Below the pieces are notes generated by a model. That model was not told where the DNA came from. It worked only from the letters and a program-made list of their open reading frames with translations, and did no database searches. A program made the translations under genes and the position numbers. A stretch of 64,000 bases of DNA from Collinsella stercoris DSM 13279 (lineage in GTDB: Bacteria; Actinomycetota; Coriobacteriia; Coriobacteriales; Coriobacteriaceae): contig NZ_CP085935.1 in the NCBI RefSeq assembly GCF_020735465.1, positions 1,054,001 through 1,118,000 on the forward strand, in the 5' to 3' direction. Shown here piece after piece: positions 10,498 to 19,184 of this stretch. Numbering within the stretch: position 1 is the first letter of the stretch; each line of letters opens with the position of its first letter.

Positions 10498-11802
10498 CTA
10501 CGCTTCGGAAGCGGCCTTCTCGGCAGCCTCCTTCTCGCACAGCTGATGGTCATACACCTTCACGAACGGCAGGTAGACCAAGAAGGCGATGACGAAGGCC
10601 ATAGGGGCAATGAAGAGGTTCTGCCACGCAAGGGAGGGCATGAAGCTCTGCATGATGATCGGCAGCTGCGTCATGATGAGCAGGTGGCCGGGCTGGAAGA
10701 AATCGAGCGAGTAGCCGATATAGGCAAAGAACATGATGATCATGGGGTTCAGGATAAACGGGATGGCCATGATGGGGTTATAGATGATGGGGGTACCGAA
10801 CGCCATGGGCTCGGAGATGTTGAACACCGCAGGAACGATACCGGCCTTGCCCACAGCGCGAAGCTGCTCGGACTTGGAACGCATGCAAAGCACGGCGAGC
10901 GGCAGCACGTTGCCGCTACCACCGCAGCAAGACATGACGCCATACAGGGCGATCGGAGCGAACATGGCAGCCTGGCCGGAGGCGACGAGCTCGGCGTTCT
11001 GGGTGTAGAACTGGATCATGGGGGCCATGATGACCGGAGAGAGCACCATCGCGCCGTGGATGCCGAGACTCCAGAGCAGCTGGCACACAAACGCGAGTAC
11101 GAACATGCCGGGCACCGACATGAGGGGCGTCAGCGGGATGGACAGGATACCGGCGATGGCGCCCGGGAGCACGACGCCGATGGTCATCTGGGCAAGTGTG
11201 TTGAGACCATGCCAGAGCAGGATGCAGATGACGAGCGGCACGAGGGTCGCGAAAGCGTCCGAAAGGAACTGCGGAACCGCGTCGGGCATCTTGAGGCTCA
11301 CGTGATGCTTCTGGCAGAAATCGATGATCTTGACCGAAACCAGCGGGATGATGAGCGCGGTGAAGAGACCGGTGCCGCCAAGGTAGGTGGTGGCGAGCAC
11401 GCTCATGGTCGAGCCGTCCTGCAGGGTGACACTCTGAACGGGAGCACACACGAGCAGGAAGAGAATCATGGTGACGATGCCGTTCGCCAGCGCGCCCTCC
11501 ATCTCCAAGTTCTTGGAGTAGATGTAGCCCACGGCGAAGGCCACGACGACGCCCAGGATGCCCATGGTCATGTTATAGGGCGTGGTGAGCCACATATAGG
11601 CGGCGTCGGTCGTCTCGAGCACGCCTACGATATCCAGCAGCGTGGCGACGACGGTGAAGATGGCGCCGGCGAGGATGACCGCCATGGCCGCCATCATGCC
11701 ACCGCTGATGGCGGACAGGGCCTTATTGGCCTGGAGCTTGCCGCCCCATTCCTGCAGCTTCATCATCACTGGGGATTGATACAGGTTGTCAAGTTTGGAC
11801 AT
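10498..11802 (-). CDS. PTS lactose/cellobiose-family EIIC permease (GntR-PTS operon)
   Basis: This 434-residue integral membrane permease starts SKLDNLYQSPVMMKLQEWGG and has about ten membrane spans, a GGSGNVLPLAVLCM loop and the family motif FNISEPMAFGTPIIYNP. It pairs with the EIIB and EIIA genes immediately upstream, so this operon encodes a complete Lac-family PTS. The ribosome site (GGAAC) is weak. The cytoplasmic partners downstream are a GH1 phospho-glycosidase and a MupG enzyme, which suggests beta-linked disaccharides or amino-sugar disaccharides as cargo. Confidence 0.93.
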   Translation of the reverse strand: MSKLDNLYQSPVMMKLQEWGGKLQANKALSAISGGMMAAMAVILAGAIFTVVATLLDIVGVLETTDAAYMWLTTPYNMTMGILGVVVAFAVGYIYSKNLEMEGALANGIVTMILFLLVCAPVQSVTLQDGSTMSVLATTYLGGTGLFTALIIPLVSVKIIDFCQKHHVSLKMPDAVPQFLSDAFATLVPLVICILLWHGLNTLAQMTIGVVLPGAIAGILSIPLTPLMSVPGMFVLAFVCQLLWSLGIHGAMVLSPVIMAPMIQFYTQNAELVASGQAAMFAPIALYGVMSCCGGSGNVLPLAVLCMRSKSEQLRAVGKAGIVPAVFNISEPMAFGTPIIYNPIMAIPFILNPMIIMFFAYIGYSLDFFQPGHLLIMTQLPIIMQSFMPSLAWQNLFIAPMAFVIAFLVYLPFVKVYDHQLCEKEAAEKAASEA

Positions 11803-11836
11803 TGGTGTTCCGTTTCTCTTCGATCGAGACGGGTAT

Positions 11837-12133
11837 CTAGCCCTGGACGAGAGACTCGACGAGCTTCATGATATTGGCGCAGTTGCCCGTGCCGTAATCG
11901 GTCGGCGGAATGACGGCGACCGGCATGCCGGACTCGGCGGCGATGTTGTCCTTCTGATAGGAAATCTGCGGACCCATGAGGATGCAGTCATACTCATGGC
12001 AGACCGTCTTGTACGTGTTGACGCTCTGGGCGGCGATGCTGAAATCGATCCCCTGCTCAGCGGCATACTTCTCAAGCTTCTTCATGAGAATGCTCGTGGA
12101 CATCCCCATGGCGCAAACCAGCAATACCTTCAT
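11837..12133 (-). CDS. PTS lactose/cellobiose-family EIIB
   Basis: This 98-residue EIIB domain has the phospho-accepting Cys7 in LLVCAMGMSTSILMKK, followed by CILMGPQISYQ and a C-terminal helix. It passes phosphate from EIIA to the incoming sugar. AAGGAG lies upstream of the ATG, 34 nt separate it from the EIIC gene and 71 nt from the EIIA gene. Length and motif match stand-alone cellobiose-type EIIB proteins. Confidence 0.95.
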   Translation of the reverse strand: MKVLLVCAMGMSTSILMKKLEKYAAEQGIDFSIAAQSVNTYKTVCHEYDCILMGPQISYQKDNIAAESGMPVAVIPPTDYGTGNCANIMKLVESLVQG

Positions 12134-12204
12134 TGTTGCGATTCTCCTTGCATAACGGTCGTATCAACAAAGACGGCGGCCTTGAGCGCGCCATCCCGCC
12201 CGCA

Positions 12205-12540
12205 TTACTCGGCGCGCGTCGCGTCGAGCTCGCGATACACATTCACGATCTCCTCGACCAGCTCCTGCGCGAGCATCGAGGTCATGAGATGGTCCTGGGC
12301 GTGCACGAGCATCACGTCGACGACGGTATGGTCGCCCAAAGCCTCCTTGGAAAGAAGCTGGGTCTGCACGTGATGGGCCTCGAGCGCGGCCTCCTTGCTC
12401 TGCTCGAGCAGGGCCTTCGCCGCCTCGAAATCATGCTCCTTGGCCTTCTTCAGCGCCTCGAAGGCGAGGCTGCGCGCCTGACCCGCCGAAGCGATGATGC
12501 CGAAGGAGATCATCTCGGTGCTCTGTTCCTCCTCTGCCAT
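12205..12540 (-). CDS. PTS lactose/cellobiose-family EIIA
   Basis: This 111-residue all-helical EIIA has the phosphorylated histidine (about residue 80) in VMLVHAQDHLMTSM and a C-terminal VEEIVNVYREL helix. It forms the usual trimer that takes phosphate from HPr. The ATG at 12540 with GGGAGGTG upstream was preferred over an upstream in-frame ATG. It follows the PRD activator by about 50 nt and precedes EIIB, completing a PTS of separate A, B and C subunits. Confidence 0.94.
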   Translation of the reverse strand: MAEEEQSTEMISFGIIASAGQARSLAFEALKKAKEHDFEAAKALLEQSKEAALEAHHVQTQLLSKEALGDHTVVDVMLVHAQDHLMTSMLAQELVEEIVNVYRELDATRAE

Positions 12541-12591
12541 GGTTTTCACCTCCCTCTCGGTTTGCAAATATCTCAATGGAAAACGTATGGG

Positions 12592-14538
12592 CTATCGTGC
12601 GGAGCACGACTCGATGGGATCGACCAACTCGATGAGCGTCTGCCAAGAGCGCTCGGAAAGCAGGCGGTCGATGAACGCCTCGCTCAAAACCAGCTCAGAC
12701 ATCGCCGAGAAGAAGCCCTCGGAGACGTCGGTCGCATCGCGGGCGATTGAGACGAGGAACACCGCCTGCACCTCGCGACCTCCCCAGATGATGGGTTCGT
12801 CGATGAGGGCGAGGGCCACGAAGCTCTGCGTGCTCGCCGCTTCGAGCGGGTGCGGCATGGCGACCCGGTTGCCGAATGCCGTCGGAGCCGCCTGCTCGCG
12901 GCGATACACCAAATCGAGGAAATCGGGCGAAAGGTCGTAGACACGCGAGGCCTCGCCGACCAGCAGCTCGATTGCCTCCTCGGGCGTCGAGCACGACGCA
13001 TGCGGCAGAAAAAGCTCCTCGCAGAACAGCGGGCGGGCATCCGACCGCCGCGAATCGGAAAGCAGGATTTCACGCACGTCGCTCACCTCTGCCGCGTCCA
13101 GAAAATAGCCCACTTGGCGTACCGGGACCGGCACCTCCTCGGCAAGCGGAACCGTCGTGAACACATAGTCGATGCGCGAGAAGTCGACGAAGCGCACGTG
13201 GGCGGCATCGCATGTCTCGATATGCTCGACGTACGAACCGAACTCCTGACGATAGCGGTGCTCCAGCAGCCGGGCGCTGCCCGCGCCCGAGGCACAGACC
13301 ACCAGAATGCGTTTCTTGGGGGCATCGGTCTTTTGGCGCTCGAGCGCCAAGGCGAAGGAGAGAGCGATGTAGCCAATCTCTTCCTCGGAAAGCTCGGCTT
13401 CATAATGCGCCGCCAACGAGGAGCCCGCCTCGACGGCCATGGAATAGGCAAGCGGAAAACGCGACTTGATGTCCCCCAAGATGGGATTATCGAGATGCAG
13501 ATGGTGATGCAAGCGCACCTCGAGCGGCACGAGATGGCGCGCGAGATTCATGCGCAGCTCCAAATCGTGCCTCAAGTCGAATCGGAACGTGCGCCACACC
13601 GCGTCGAGCATGCCCGTCACGGCATCCCACACCTCATCCGAGATGACAAGCCCCGCCTCCTGATCATCCCCGGCATCGAAATCCCCGAGCAGGCGCTTGC
13701 CCGTCAGATGGATGGCGATATAGGCGACCTCCTCGTCGGGCAAAACGACGCCGGTGCGTGCGCCGATGGAATCGGAGATGCGCCGGGCAATCGGGAAACT
13801 CGGGGACTTCCGAATCTCGGTGAGCTGCTCGCCCTCCATGGGCACATAGCAACCTTCGCGTATCCGCAACAATGCGATGACGATATGCGTGATGAGATTG
13901 CGGTAGGCGACCGAGTTGATGGCGAAGCGTTCCTCGGTCGTCACGTCGTCGACGCAATCGGAAACCACGTCGAACAGCGCACGATACGCCTCGGCGTCGA
14001 CCGAGAGGCGCGCCGCGCCCTTCAGCTCATCCGAGCCCTCCATGGCGAGGCTCGCGAGGCACAGACGCTTGGCCATCTCGGATCCGATGACCTTGATGCC
14101 ATGATGGCTGCGCCTGTCGATGGCGAGGCCAAACTGCGCCAAGCGCTCCTCGACCTGTTTCAAATCGTTCGATATGCTCGTCCGGGATACATAAAGGACG
14201 CTCGCCAGTGTGTCGATGGCGATGTAATCACTGCGCGAGAGCAAATCGTTGAGGAGATAGGAGACGCGGGCCTCGGCCGTCTGGGGCAACGACGCACGCC
14301 GCTGCTTGCGCGCCTGCTCGAATATCGCATCAAGCGTCTGCTCGTCGGCGACGGAAACGGTATAGCCCCGCCCGCGCGCAAGGTCGATAGACGCGACGCC
14401 CTCAAGGCTGCGATTGACCGCCTGCACATGGTTGCGCACGGTACGAACGCTCACGCCGAACGCCTCGGCAAGCTCAGCGGGCTTGATGCCCTCGTGCTCC
14501 ATGATGTGGAGCGCAAATCGCGCCAGCTGCACGTCCAT
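12592..14538 (-). CDS. PRD-containing transcriptional activator with EIIB and EIIA domains (LicR/BglG type)
   Basis: The 648 residues carry an N-terminal HTH (about 15-45, AELAEAFGVSVRTVRNHV) and a second HTH region (about 100-130, DTLASVLYVSRTSISNDLK). Two PTS regulation domains follow, with His in THIVIALLR and EVAYIAIHLTG and then HHHLHLDNP and EEIGYIALS. An EIIB-like domain holds Cys in ILVVCASGAGSARLL, and a C-terminal EIIA-Fru/Mtl-like domain holds the reactive His in NRVAMPHPLE. This is the architecture of activators whose activity is set by PTS phosphorylation, so the operon is probably induced when its sugar is transported. It lies between the truncated HAD gene and EIIA in the same operon. 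Confidence 0.92.
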   Translation of the reverse strand: MDVQLARFALHIMEHEGIKPAELAEAFGVSVRTVRNHVQAVNRSLEGVASIDLARGRGYTVSVADEQTLDAIFEQARKQRRASLPQTAEARVSYLLNDLLSRSDYIAIDTLASVLYVSRTSISNDLKQVEERLAQFGLAIDRRSHHGIKVIGSEMAKRLCLASLAMEGSDELKGAARLSVDAEAYRALFDVVSDCVDDVTTEERFAINSVAYRNLITHIVIALLRIREGCYVPMEGEQLTEIRKSPSFPIARRISDSIGARTGVVLPDEEVAYIAIHLTGKRLLGDFDAGDDQEAGLVISDEVWDAVTGMLDAVWRTFRFDLRHDLELRMNLARHLVPLEVRLHHHLHLDNPILGDIKSRFPLAYSMAVEAGSSLAAHYEAELSEEEIGYIALSFALALERQKTDAPKKRILVVCASGAGSARLLEHRYRQEFGSYVEHIETCDAAHVRFVDFSRIDYVFTTVPLAEEVPVPVRQVGYFLDAAEVSDVREILLSDSRRSDARPLFCEELFLPHASCSTPEEAIELLVGEASRVYDLSPDFLDLVYRREQAAPTAFGNRVAMPHPLEAASTQSFVALALIDEPIIWGGREVQAVFLVSIARDATDVSEGFFSAMSELVLSEAFIDRLLSERSWQTLIELVDPIESCSAR

Positions 14539-14562
14539 CGGCTTTGACCTCCCCTCGCCTAG

Positions 14563-14997
14563 CTACGATACCAGCGGCGATGGGACGGGTTCCATACCCG
14601 GCTTTTCCCTTCCGAGAAGGAAAGCGTTTGCCGAAAACGAGCGCGCGGCGTGCGTGTGGCGCTCGCCGCGCTCTTTGAGACCCGCCAAGACCTCGTGCAC
14701 GCCGGGATTCATCAGTGCGGCGTAATCGACCTCGCGCCCGTTCTTCCAATCCCGATAGATGCGCAGGGCCTCGTCAGGCGTCACCGCGCGCCCGATGCGG
14801 CCCAACCAGTCGACGAGGGAGCGCTGGAACGACTGGAACGAGGCGCCCACGGTCGCCAACAGCTCCTCGTCGCTCACCTCGATGCCGAATTCCTCGAAGA
14901 ACTCGCGCTGCTCGATCTGGTAATACGCCTCGGTATCGACGATGACGCCGTCCATATCGAAGATGACGGCTTTGAAGGGAAAGGCTCCTTGGACCAT
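14563..14997 (-). pseudogene. Truncated HAD-superfamily (beta-phosphoglucomutase-like) protein
   Basis: The 144 residues begin as a normal PGMB-type HAD: KAVIFDMDGVIVDTEAYY with motif I, then the helical cap, ending around VLAGLKERG. After that the frame runs into 35 unrelated residues, and motifs II, III and IV are absent. Family members are about 210-230 residues long, so roughly the last third is missing. No continuation was found in the other two frames before the PRD gene starts at 14538, which points to a deletion rather than a simple frameshift. It was probably a hexose-phosphate mutase or phosphatase of the operon. The ATG at 14997 follows AGGAG by 10 nt. Confidence 0.7.
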
Positions 14998-15057
14998 GAT
15001 GATGGTTCTCCTGAATCCACTCGTGCGCCGCAACGGCGAAGGGCGCCCTTCGCGACG

Positions 15058-15795
15058 CTACATCGAAAAGGTGTATCGCGACCCGATGATATATTGCTGC
15101 CCCACGTACAGCGGCTTGTTGAATTGATCGCGATACCTGCCCCTCAGATTGAAGAGGGGCTCGGCGAGAGGGACCTCGAGCAGTTTCGCGAGCTCGTCAT
15201 TTGCCAGTTGGATACCAAGCGACTGCTCGCTGCCGCGAAACGCGCGACGATCCGTCCGCTCGCGAATGAGCTTGAACAGCGAAGCGTCGCCCAGCGGCTC
15301 AGTCTCGAGGAACTCGAGACCCACTCGAGGGAAAAGATTGTGCTCGACCATGATGGGGCTGCCGTCGGCCGTGCGGATGCGGTCGATGGCAATCAACTCC
15401 TCGACCTCATCGCCAAAGAACTCGCGTTCCCCCTCGGGAACCGAAACGACTTCACGACGCAGCAGCTGGGCTCCGGGAACAAACCCGTTCTTGCGGCAGG
15501 AAACCGAAAAACCGTTGATTTCCGAGCTCCTGTCATCGAGAATCACGCGCTCGCGGCGTCGCGGCTGGACGAACGTGCCCTTACCTTGACGCTTGACCAA
15601 CAACCCCTCGTCGACCAGCTGCTCGATGGCCTTGCGAACGGTAATGCGGCTCACGGAGTAGAGCTGGCTCAACTCGGCTTCGGAAGGAATCCGATGCCCC
15701 TCGTGATACACGTCGTTCTCGATTGACGAGCGCAAATCGCCCGCCACTTGTTGATAGAGGAGCAGCGGCGAATCTTTGAGCGTTTGAGCGGACAT
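15058..15795 (-). CDS. GntR-family regulator with UTRA domain
   Basis: This 245-residue regulator has an N-terminal winged HTH of the GntR/HutC type (residues about 10-78, with RIPSEAELSQLYSVSRITVRKAIEQL and the wing KRQGKGTFV). A UTRA effector domain follows (about 95-240) with EFFGDEVEELIAIDRIR, PIMVEHNLFP and the closing YVGQQYIIGSRYTF. UTRA regulators of sugar operons bind phospho-sugars such as GlcN-6-P. It is the first gene of the minus-strand PTS operon and probably represses it. GGAGG lies 11 nt before the ATG. The palindrome at 15820-15830 upstream is a candidate operator. Confidence 0.92.
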   Translation of the reverse strand: MSAQTLKDSPLLLYQQVAGDLRSSIENDVYHEGHRIPSEAELSQLYSVSRITVRKAIEQLVDEGLLVKRQGKGTFVQPRRRERVILDDRSSEINGFSVSCRKNGFVPGAQLLRREVVSVPEGEREFFGDEVEELIAIDRIRTADGSPIMVEHNLFPRVGLEFLETEPLGDASLFKLIRERTDRRAFRGSEQSLGIQLANDELAKLLEVPLAEPLFNLRGRYRDQFNKPLYVGQQYIIGSRYTFSM

Positions 15796-15819
15796 CGACA
15801 GCCAGACCTCCTCAAATAA

Positions 15820-15830
15820 ACACCCGGTGT
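15820..15830. promoter_or_regulatory. Candidate operator upstream of the GntR-PTS operon
   Basis: ACACC-C-GGTGT is an 11-bp palindrome 25 bp upstream of the GntR start codon. GntR/UTRA repressors usually bind short palindromes near their own promoter, so autoregulation is plausible. An insertion sequence begins 27 bp further upstream. Confidence 0.35.
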
Positions 15831-15856
15831 CACTTCACATGACATATTAAGATGAT

Positions 15857-15879
15857 GGGGCTTGCCTAGTTTAGGGGCC
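15857..15879. repeat. IS left terminal inverted repeat (23 bp)
   Basis: This 23-bp sequence is the exact reverse complement of 16589-16611. The transposase stop codon (15866-15868) lies inside it. Confidence 0.93.
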
Positions 15880-16566
15880 TTTCCCGGAGTTCCCGAAGCA
15901 TGAATCTGTACATGTCCCGCCCCCGCATGTTGAACCTGAACTCGCATTCCTTCAGATGGAGGTAGAAGTCCTCCTTGGGTATCCCCTGGTATTTTACCAG
16001 CCTGTTCTTGGCGTATCCCCAGAAGCTCTCGATGCCGTCGATATGGTTGCCCGGGCTCCCCCGCTCGACGAACCCGTTCTCGCCGCGGCTCACCCTGTAA
16101 TGGCGCTTGCAGCCCCAATCGACCAAGCCGTCGTAGGACGCGGACCCGTCGGTGCACATTATGGAGTCCTTGGACACCTTTCCCTCGATGACCGCATCGA
16201 CGTCCTGCGGGTGACGTCCGGCACGATCCGGGTGTGGACCTTGCCGCCGCGCTCGGGCAGCCCGAAGGCGATCGCCTTGCCCCGCCCCCCGCGGCCCCGG
16301 ACGCCCCTCGCGCGCCTCGCGCCGAAGTAGCTCTCGTCGGCCTCGACCTCGCCGTCGAAGGGGCTGTCGGCCTCGCTGATCTCGGCTATGCGCGCCCTCG
16401 GCATGCCGTGGCAGCGGTTGACCGTGTTGCGGTTGAGGCCCGTCGGGGAGGCCGCCGAGAGCGCCGTCACGTCGGCGCAGAAGAGCCTCGGCAGCTCCCT
16501 GAACTTGCGCTCCGAGAGGTGCGATTTTGTGACGTACTTGTTCTTCGGTGCCTTCTTGCTGCTCAT
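15866..16566 (-). pseudogene. IS1595-family transposase (ISXO2-like domain), frameshifted
   Basis: The N-terminal part (from ATG 16566) reads SHLSERKFRELPRLF, GLNRNTVNRCH and GEVEADESYFGARR with the first catalytic Asp, up to KVHTRIVPDV. The C-terminal part is in another frame: QDVDAVIEGK, IMCTDGSASYDGL with the second Asp, GNHIDGIESFWGYAK with the third catalytic position, and FNMRGRDMYRFML. The frames meet at the run of three G on the plus strand at 16209-16211. One extra C in the coding strand there would restore a single protein of about 233 residues. The zinc-ribbon domain of larger relatives is absent, as in IS1016-type elements. This is probably an inactivating single-base deletion, although a sequencing error is possible. 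Confidence 0.85.
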
Positions 16567-16588
16567 GGCCTAATTCTAGAGCCTTTCC

Positions 16589-16611
16589 GGCCCCTAAACT
16601 AGGCAAGCCCC
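16589..16611. repeat. IS right terminal inverted repeat (23 bp)
   Basis: Exact reverse complement of the left end at 15857-15879. The next open frame starts 2 bp outside it. Confidence 0.93.
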
Positions 16612-16612
16612 T

Positions 16613-16930
16613 ATGTACGGCATCGATTTCGAGAAGTTCCGCACGCTCGCCTACCTCATGATCGCCGCGGGCGGCGTGAGCGCGTCGATCGACTTTCTCT
16701 ACGCCATCATCACCGTGCTGCGCCACCAGGACTCGGCCACCAAGCCCTACCTCGTCACGTTCGCCTTCGCGCTCGTGGTGCCCACCGCGCTCATCTGGCT
16801 GCTCGGCCTCACGGGGGCCGTCGTTGGGCACCTCGCCTCGATGCTCTTGCTGCTGGTGCTGCTGGGTATCGAGTACTACCGTATTCGGCAGAACCTCTCG
16901 CAAAAGAACCGCTCGCCGTTCCACTTGTAG
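16613..16930 (+). pseudogene. Probable C-terminal remnant of a polytopic membrane protein, cut by the IS
   Basis: The 105 residues hold three hydrophobic segments (around AYLMIAAGGVSASIDFLYAI, YLVTFAFALVVPTALIWLL and VVGHLASMLLLLVLLGIEYY) and a basic tail. The first ATG is 2 bp from the IS end with no ribosome site, so the true 5' part was probably removed by the IS insertion or a linked deletion. The pattern, with an RHQ loop followed by two adjacent helices, resembles the end of a polysaccharide flippase (Wzx-like), but this is only a resemblance. It may be untranslated. Confidence 0.5.
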
Positions 16931-16958
16931 GACGCGACCGCAGTCGCGGTTGCAGCGG

Positions 16959-16993
16959 CACCTCAAATTAGGGACTGTCCCTAAATTGAGGTG
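16959..16993. repeat. Palindromic GGGAC repeat, copy 1
   Basis: A 35-nt near-perfect palindrome: CACCTCAAATTAGGGAC followed by the complementary half ending in TTGAGGTG. The same sequence, with small changes, recurs at 46074, 46147 and 61150-61220. It lies between the membrane-protein remnant and the convergent phosphatase gene. The form (extragenic, palindromic, dispersed) is that of REP-like repeats mobilised by IS200-type (RAYT) transposases; no such transposase gene is in the window. Confidence 0.8.
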
Positions 16994-17025
16994 GTCAAAG
17001 GGGCCCTCGCCGACCCCTGCCTCCG

Positions 17026-17895
17026 CTACTCGCCCTCGTTGATGTCGGCGTACCACACGCGGCGGTCCTCCAGGCGCATGACGCCCACGCGGCCGCTCGG
17101 GTACCCCGCGGCGGCCGAGCAGTCGATGCAGATGCGGTCGGCGACCCCGCCCGTGTCGCGCGTCGGGCCAACCTCCACCATCACGCCGCGCAGGTTCTCG
17201 TCCACGCCCGTCCCGCACATGAGGCGCGCATAGCGACCCAGCAGGATCGACGGGGTGTGGCCGGCCACCACCACCGGGCCGCGGCCGTCCAGGCCCACAA
17301 GGCCCGTGGGGTTCGACCAGAACTCGCGCCGAATCCACAGCAGGTCCTCGACCTGCTGGGAAACCATCGCCCCCAGCAGGTCCTCCGCCGTGGCGTACGC
17401 ATAGCCACCCCGGCCATCCGGCCCCACGCCCGCCTGGGCCAGCGATGCGCGCAGGCGCGGCGCGTCGATGCCGGCGTGGCACAGCACGTGCATGCGGCGG
17501 GCGCCGGGGGCGGCGGTGGGACGAGCGTCATCGGTCTCCACCACGGCGAACGTGGGCAGCGCCGCGAGCCAATCCATGAGCTCGGCGTAGCGCTCGCGCG
17601 GCAGCGCGTCGAGCTGCTCGGAGGTCACGAACCCGCCGTTCATATGCCACGACATCATGTCGAGCTGATCGTCCTTGAGGATCGTCTCGAGCAACATCGC
17701 CTCGTGATTGCCCATGAGCACGTGGACGTTGGGCAGCGAACGCACCAGGGTGATGACGCCCAACGGGTCGGGGCCGCGATCGACCATGTCCCCGAGGACG
17801 AACACCGTGTCTTGGGTTCCGGGCCGTGCCATCTCAAGGGCGCGGTCGAGCGCCCGCACATGCCCGTGCGCGTCCGATGTCACATACGTCGCCAA
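17026..17895 (-). CDS. PPP-type metallophosphoesterase (serine/threonine phosphatase-like)
   Basis: The 289 residues carry the metallophosphoesterase motifs in order: SDAHGH, VLGDMVDRGPD, LMGNHEAM, LCHAGID and VAGHTPS. This is the calcineurin-like/PPP phosphatase set that coordinates two metal ions. The C-terminal ICIDCSAAAG and RVWYADIN match the bacterial diadenosine-tetraphosphatase/PrpE-like group, so either protein dephosphorylation or dinucleotide hydrolysis is possible. The start is taken at the TTG at 17895, because AAGGAGG lies 5 nt upstream; a TTG at 17916 would place that ribosome site inside the gene. It is divergent from serC. Confidence 0.88.
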   Translation of the reverse strand: MATYVTSDAHGHVRALDRALEMARPGTQDTVFVLGDMVDRGPDPLGVITLVRSLPNVHVLMGNHEAMLLETILKDDQLDMMSWHMNGGFVTSEQLDALPRERYAELMDWLAALPTFAVVETDDARPTAAPGARRMHVLCHAGIDAPRLRASLAQAGVGPDGRGGYAYATAEDLLGAMVSQQVEDLLWIRREFWSNPTGLVGLDGRGPVVVAGHTPSILLGRYARLMCGTGVDENLRGVMVEVGPTRDTGGVADRICIDCSAAAGYPSGRVGVMRLEDRRVWYADINEGE

Positions 17896-18020
17896 AGCGC
17901 CCTCCTTCAAGGTCAACTTGAACGTTAGGGTTATTGTATGCCCTCATGGCCCGAAGCTCAAACAACTTGTGGGACACTTGTTAACATTCAGGTCACGCGC
18001 CCTTCATCCGCCCGGCAAGT

Positions 18021-18038
18021 ACTTTACAGTGCTAAAGT
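18021..18038. promoter_or_regulatory. Palindromic operator candidate upstream of serC
   Basis: ACTTTA-CAGTGC-TAAAGT is an 18-bp interrupted palindrome 36 bp before the serC start, in an otherwise GC-rich 180-bp divergent region. Its position fits a repressor or activator site for serC. No regulator is assigned. Confidence 0.35.
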
Positions 18039-18074
18039 TCTCGTCACATCATCCGTCCGATTGGAAGGTGCGCC

Positions 18075-19184
18075 ATGGCGCGTGTGCACAATTTCTCCGC
18101 CGGCCCGGCCGCGCTCCCCGAGTGCGTGCTGCGCGAGGCTCAGACCGAGCTGCTCGATTACGCGGGCAGCGGCATGTCCGTACTCGAGATGAGCCACCGC
18201 TCCGCCACGTTCCAATCCATCATCGACGACGCCGAGGCGAGCTTGCGCCGTCTGCTGGGCATCCCCGGCAACTACCGCGTCCTGTTTCTCCAGGGCGGCG
18301 CGACCCTGCAGTTCGCGGGCATCCCGCTCAACCTCATGCGCACCGGGCGCGCCGGCTACCTCCTCACTGGCAATTTCGCCAAGCTCGCCTGGAAGGAGGC
18401 GTGCAGATACGGTGAGGCCGAGGTGCTCGCCACCAGCGAGGACACGAACTTCGACCGCATCCCCAACCTTGAAGCCGCGGGCGAGCGGGCGAGCCGGAAC
18501 GACCTCGACTATGTGTACATCTGCCAGAACAACACCATCTTTGGCACCATGTTCAGCGAGCTCCCCCCTACCGGCGCGACGCCGCTCGTCGCCGACGTGT
18601 CGAGCTGCTTCTTGTCGCTGCCGCTCGAGGTCGAGCGCTACGGGCTCATCTACGCCGGGGCGCAAAAGAACGCCGGGCCCGCGGGCGTCACGGTGGTGAT
18701 CGTGCGCGAAGACCTCATCGAGAACGGCCCCGCGCGCGCCGACATTTGCCCCACCTACCTGGGCTACCAGCTGCAGGCGGCCAAGGGCTCGATGTACAAC
18801 ACCCCCAACACGTTCGGGATCTACCTGTGCGGCAAGGTCTTTCGCTGGGTCGAGCAGACCGGGGGCCTCACCGCCATGGAGGCGCGCAACCGCGCCAAGG
18901 CGGAACTGCTCTACGACCTGATCGACCACAGCGAGCTGTTCCACGGAACCGCGCAGCCAACCAGCCGCTCCATCGCCAACGTCACGTTCCGCACGGACGA
19001 CGCAAACACGGATGCGGCCTTCATAGCCTTTGCGCGCGAACGCGGCATCGAGGGCGTCAAGGGGCACCGCCTGGTGGGCGGCATGCGCGCGAGCATCTAC
19101 AACGCCGTGAGCATGGAGTCCGTCGAGGCGCTGGCAACGTGCATGCGCAACTTCGAGGCCAGCTGGTCCCCGCGATCTATCTAG
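18075..19184 (+). CDS. serC: Phosphoserine aminotransferase
   Basis: The 369-residue PLP enzyme opens HNFSAGPAALPECVL and has the GGATLQF loop, QNNTIFGT, VADVSSCFLS and the PLP-lysine motif YAGAQKNAGPAG, then NTPNTFGIYL and HRLVGGMRASIYNA. It makes phosphoserine from 3-phosphohydroxypyruvate, the second step of serine synthesis. GGAAGGTG precedes the ATG. It is followed, across a large structured intergenic element, by serA. DUF1015, whose genes often accompany serCA, lies further downstream. Full length for the family. Confidence 0.96.
   Translation: MARVHNFSAGPAALPECVLREAQTELLDYAGSGMSVLEMSHRSATFQSIIDDAEASLRRLLGIPGNYRVLFLQGGATLQFAGIPLNLMRTGRAGYLLTGNFAKLAWKEACRYGEAEVLATSEDTNFDRIPNLEAAGERASRNDLDYVYICQNNTIFGTMFSELPPTGATPLVADVSSCFLSLPLEVERYGLIYAGAQKNAGPAGVTVVIVREDLIENGPARADICPTYLGYQLQAAKGSMYNTPNTFGIYLCGKVFRWVEQTGGLTAMEARNRAKAELLYDLIDHSELFHGTAQPTSRSIANVTFRTDDANTDAAFIAFARERGIEGVKGHRLVGGMRASIYNAVSMESVEALATCMRNFEASWSPRSI

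Larger units (their letters stand above)
15857..16611 (-). mobile_element. IS1595-family insertion sequence (IS1016-like), 755 bp
   Basis: The element is bounded by perfect 23-bp terminal inverted repeats (15857-15879 and 16589-16611, outer end GGGGCTTGCCTAGTTTAGGG). It contains a single transposase gene on the minus strand that is frameshifted. The 8-bp flanks (AAGATGAT on the left, TATGTACG on the right) do not match, so no target-site duplication is visible. That suggests a flanking deletion or recombination between copies after insertion. Length and ends fit the short IS1016-type members of the family. Confidence 0.9.

Noticed and set aside
16209..16211. Programmed frameshift in the IS transposase
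   Set aside because: No slippery heptamer or downstream structure was seen; loss of one C from a C-run is simpler.
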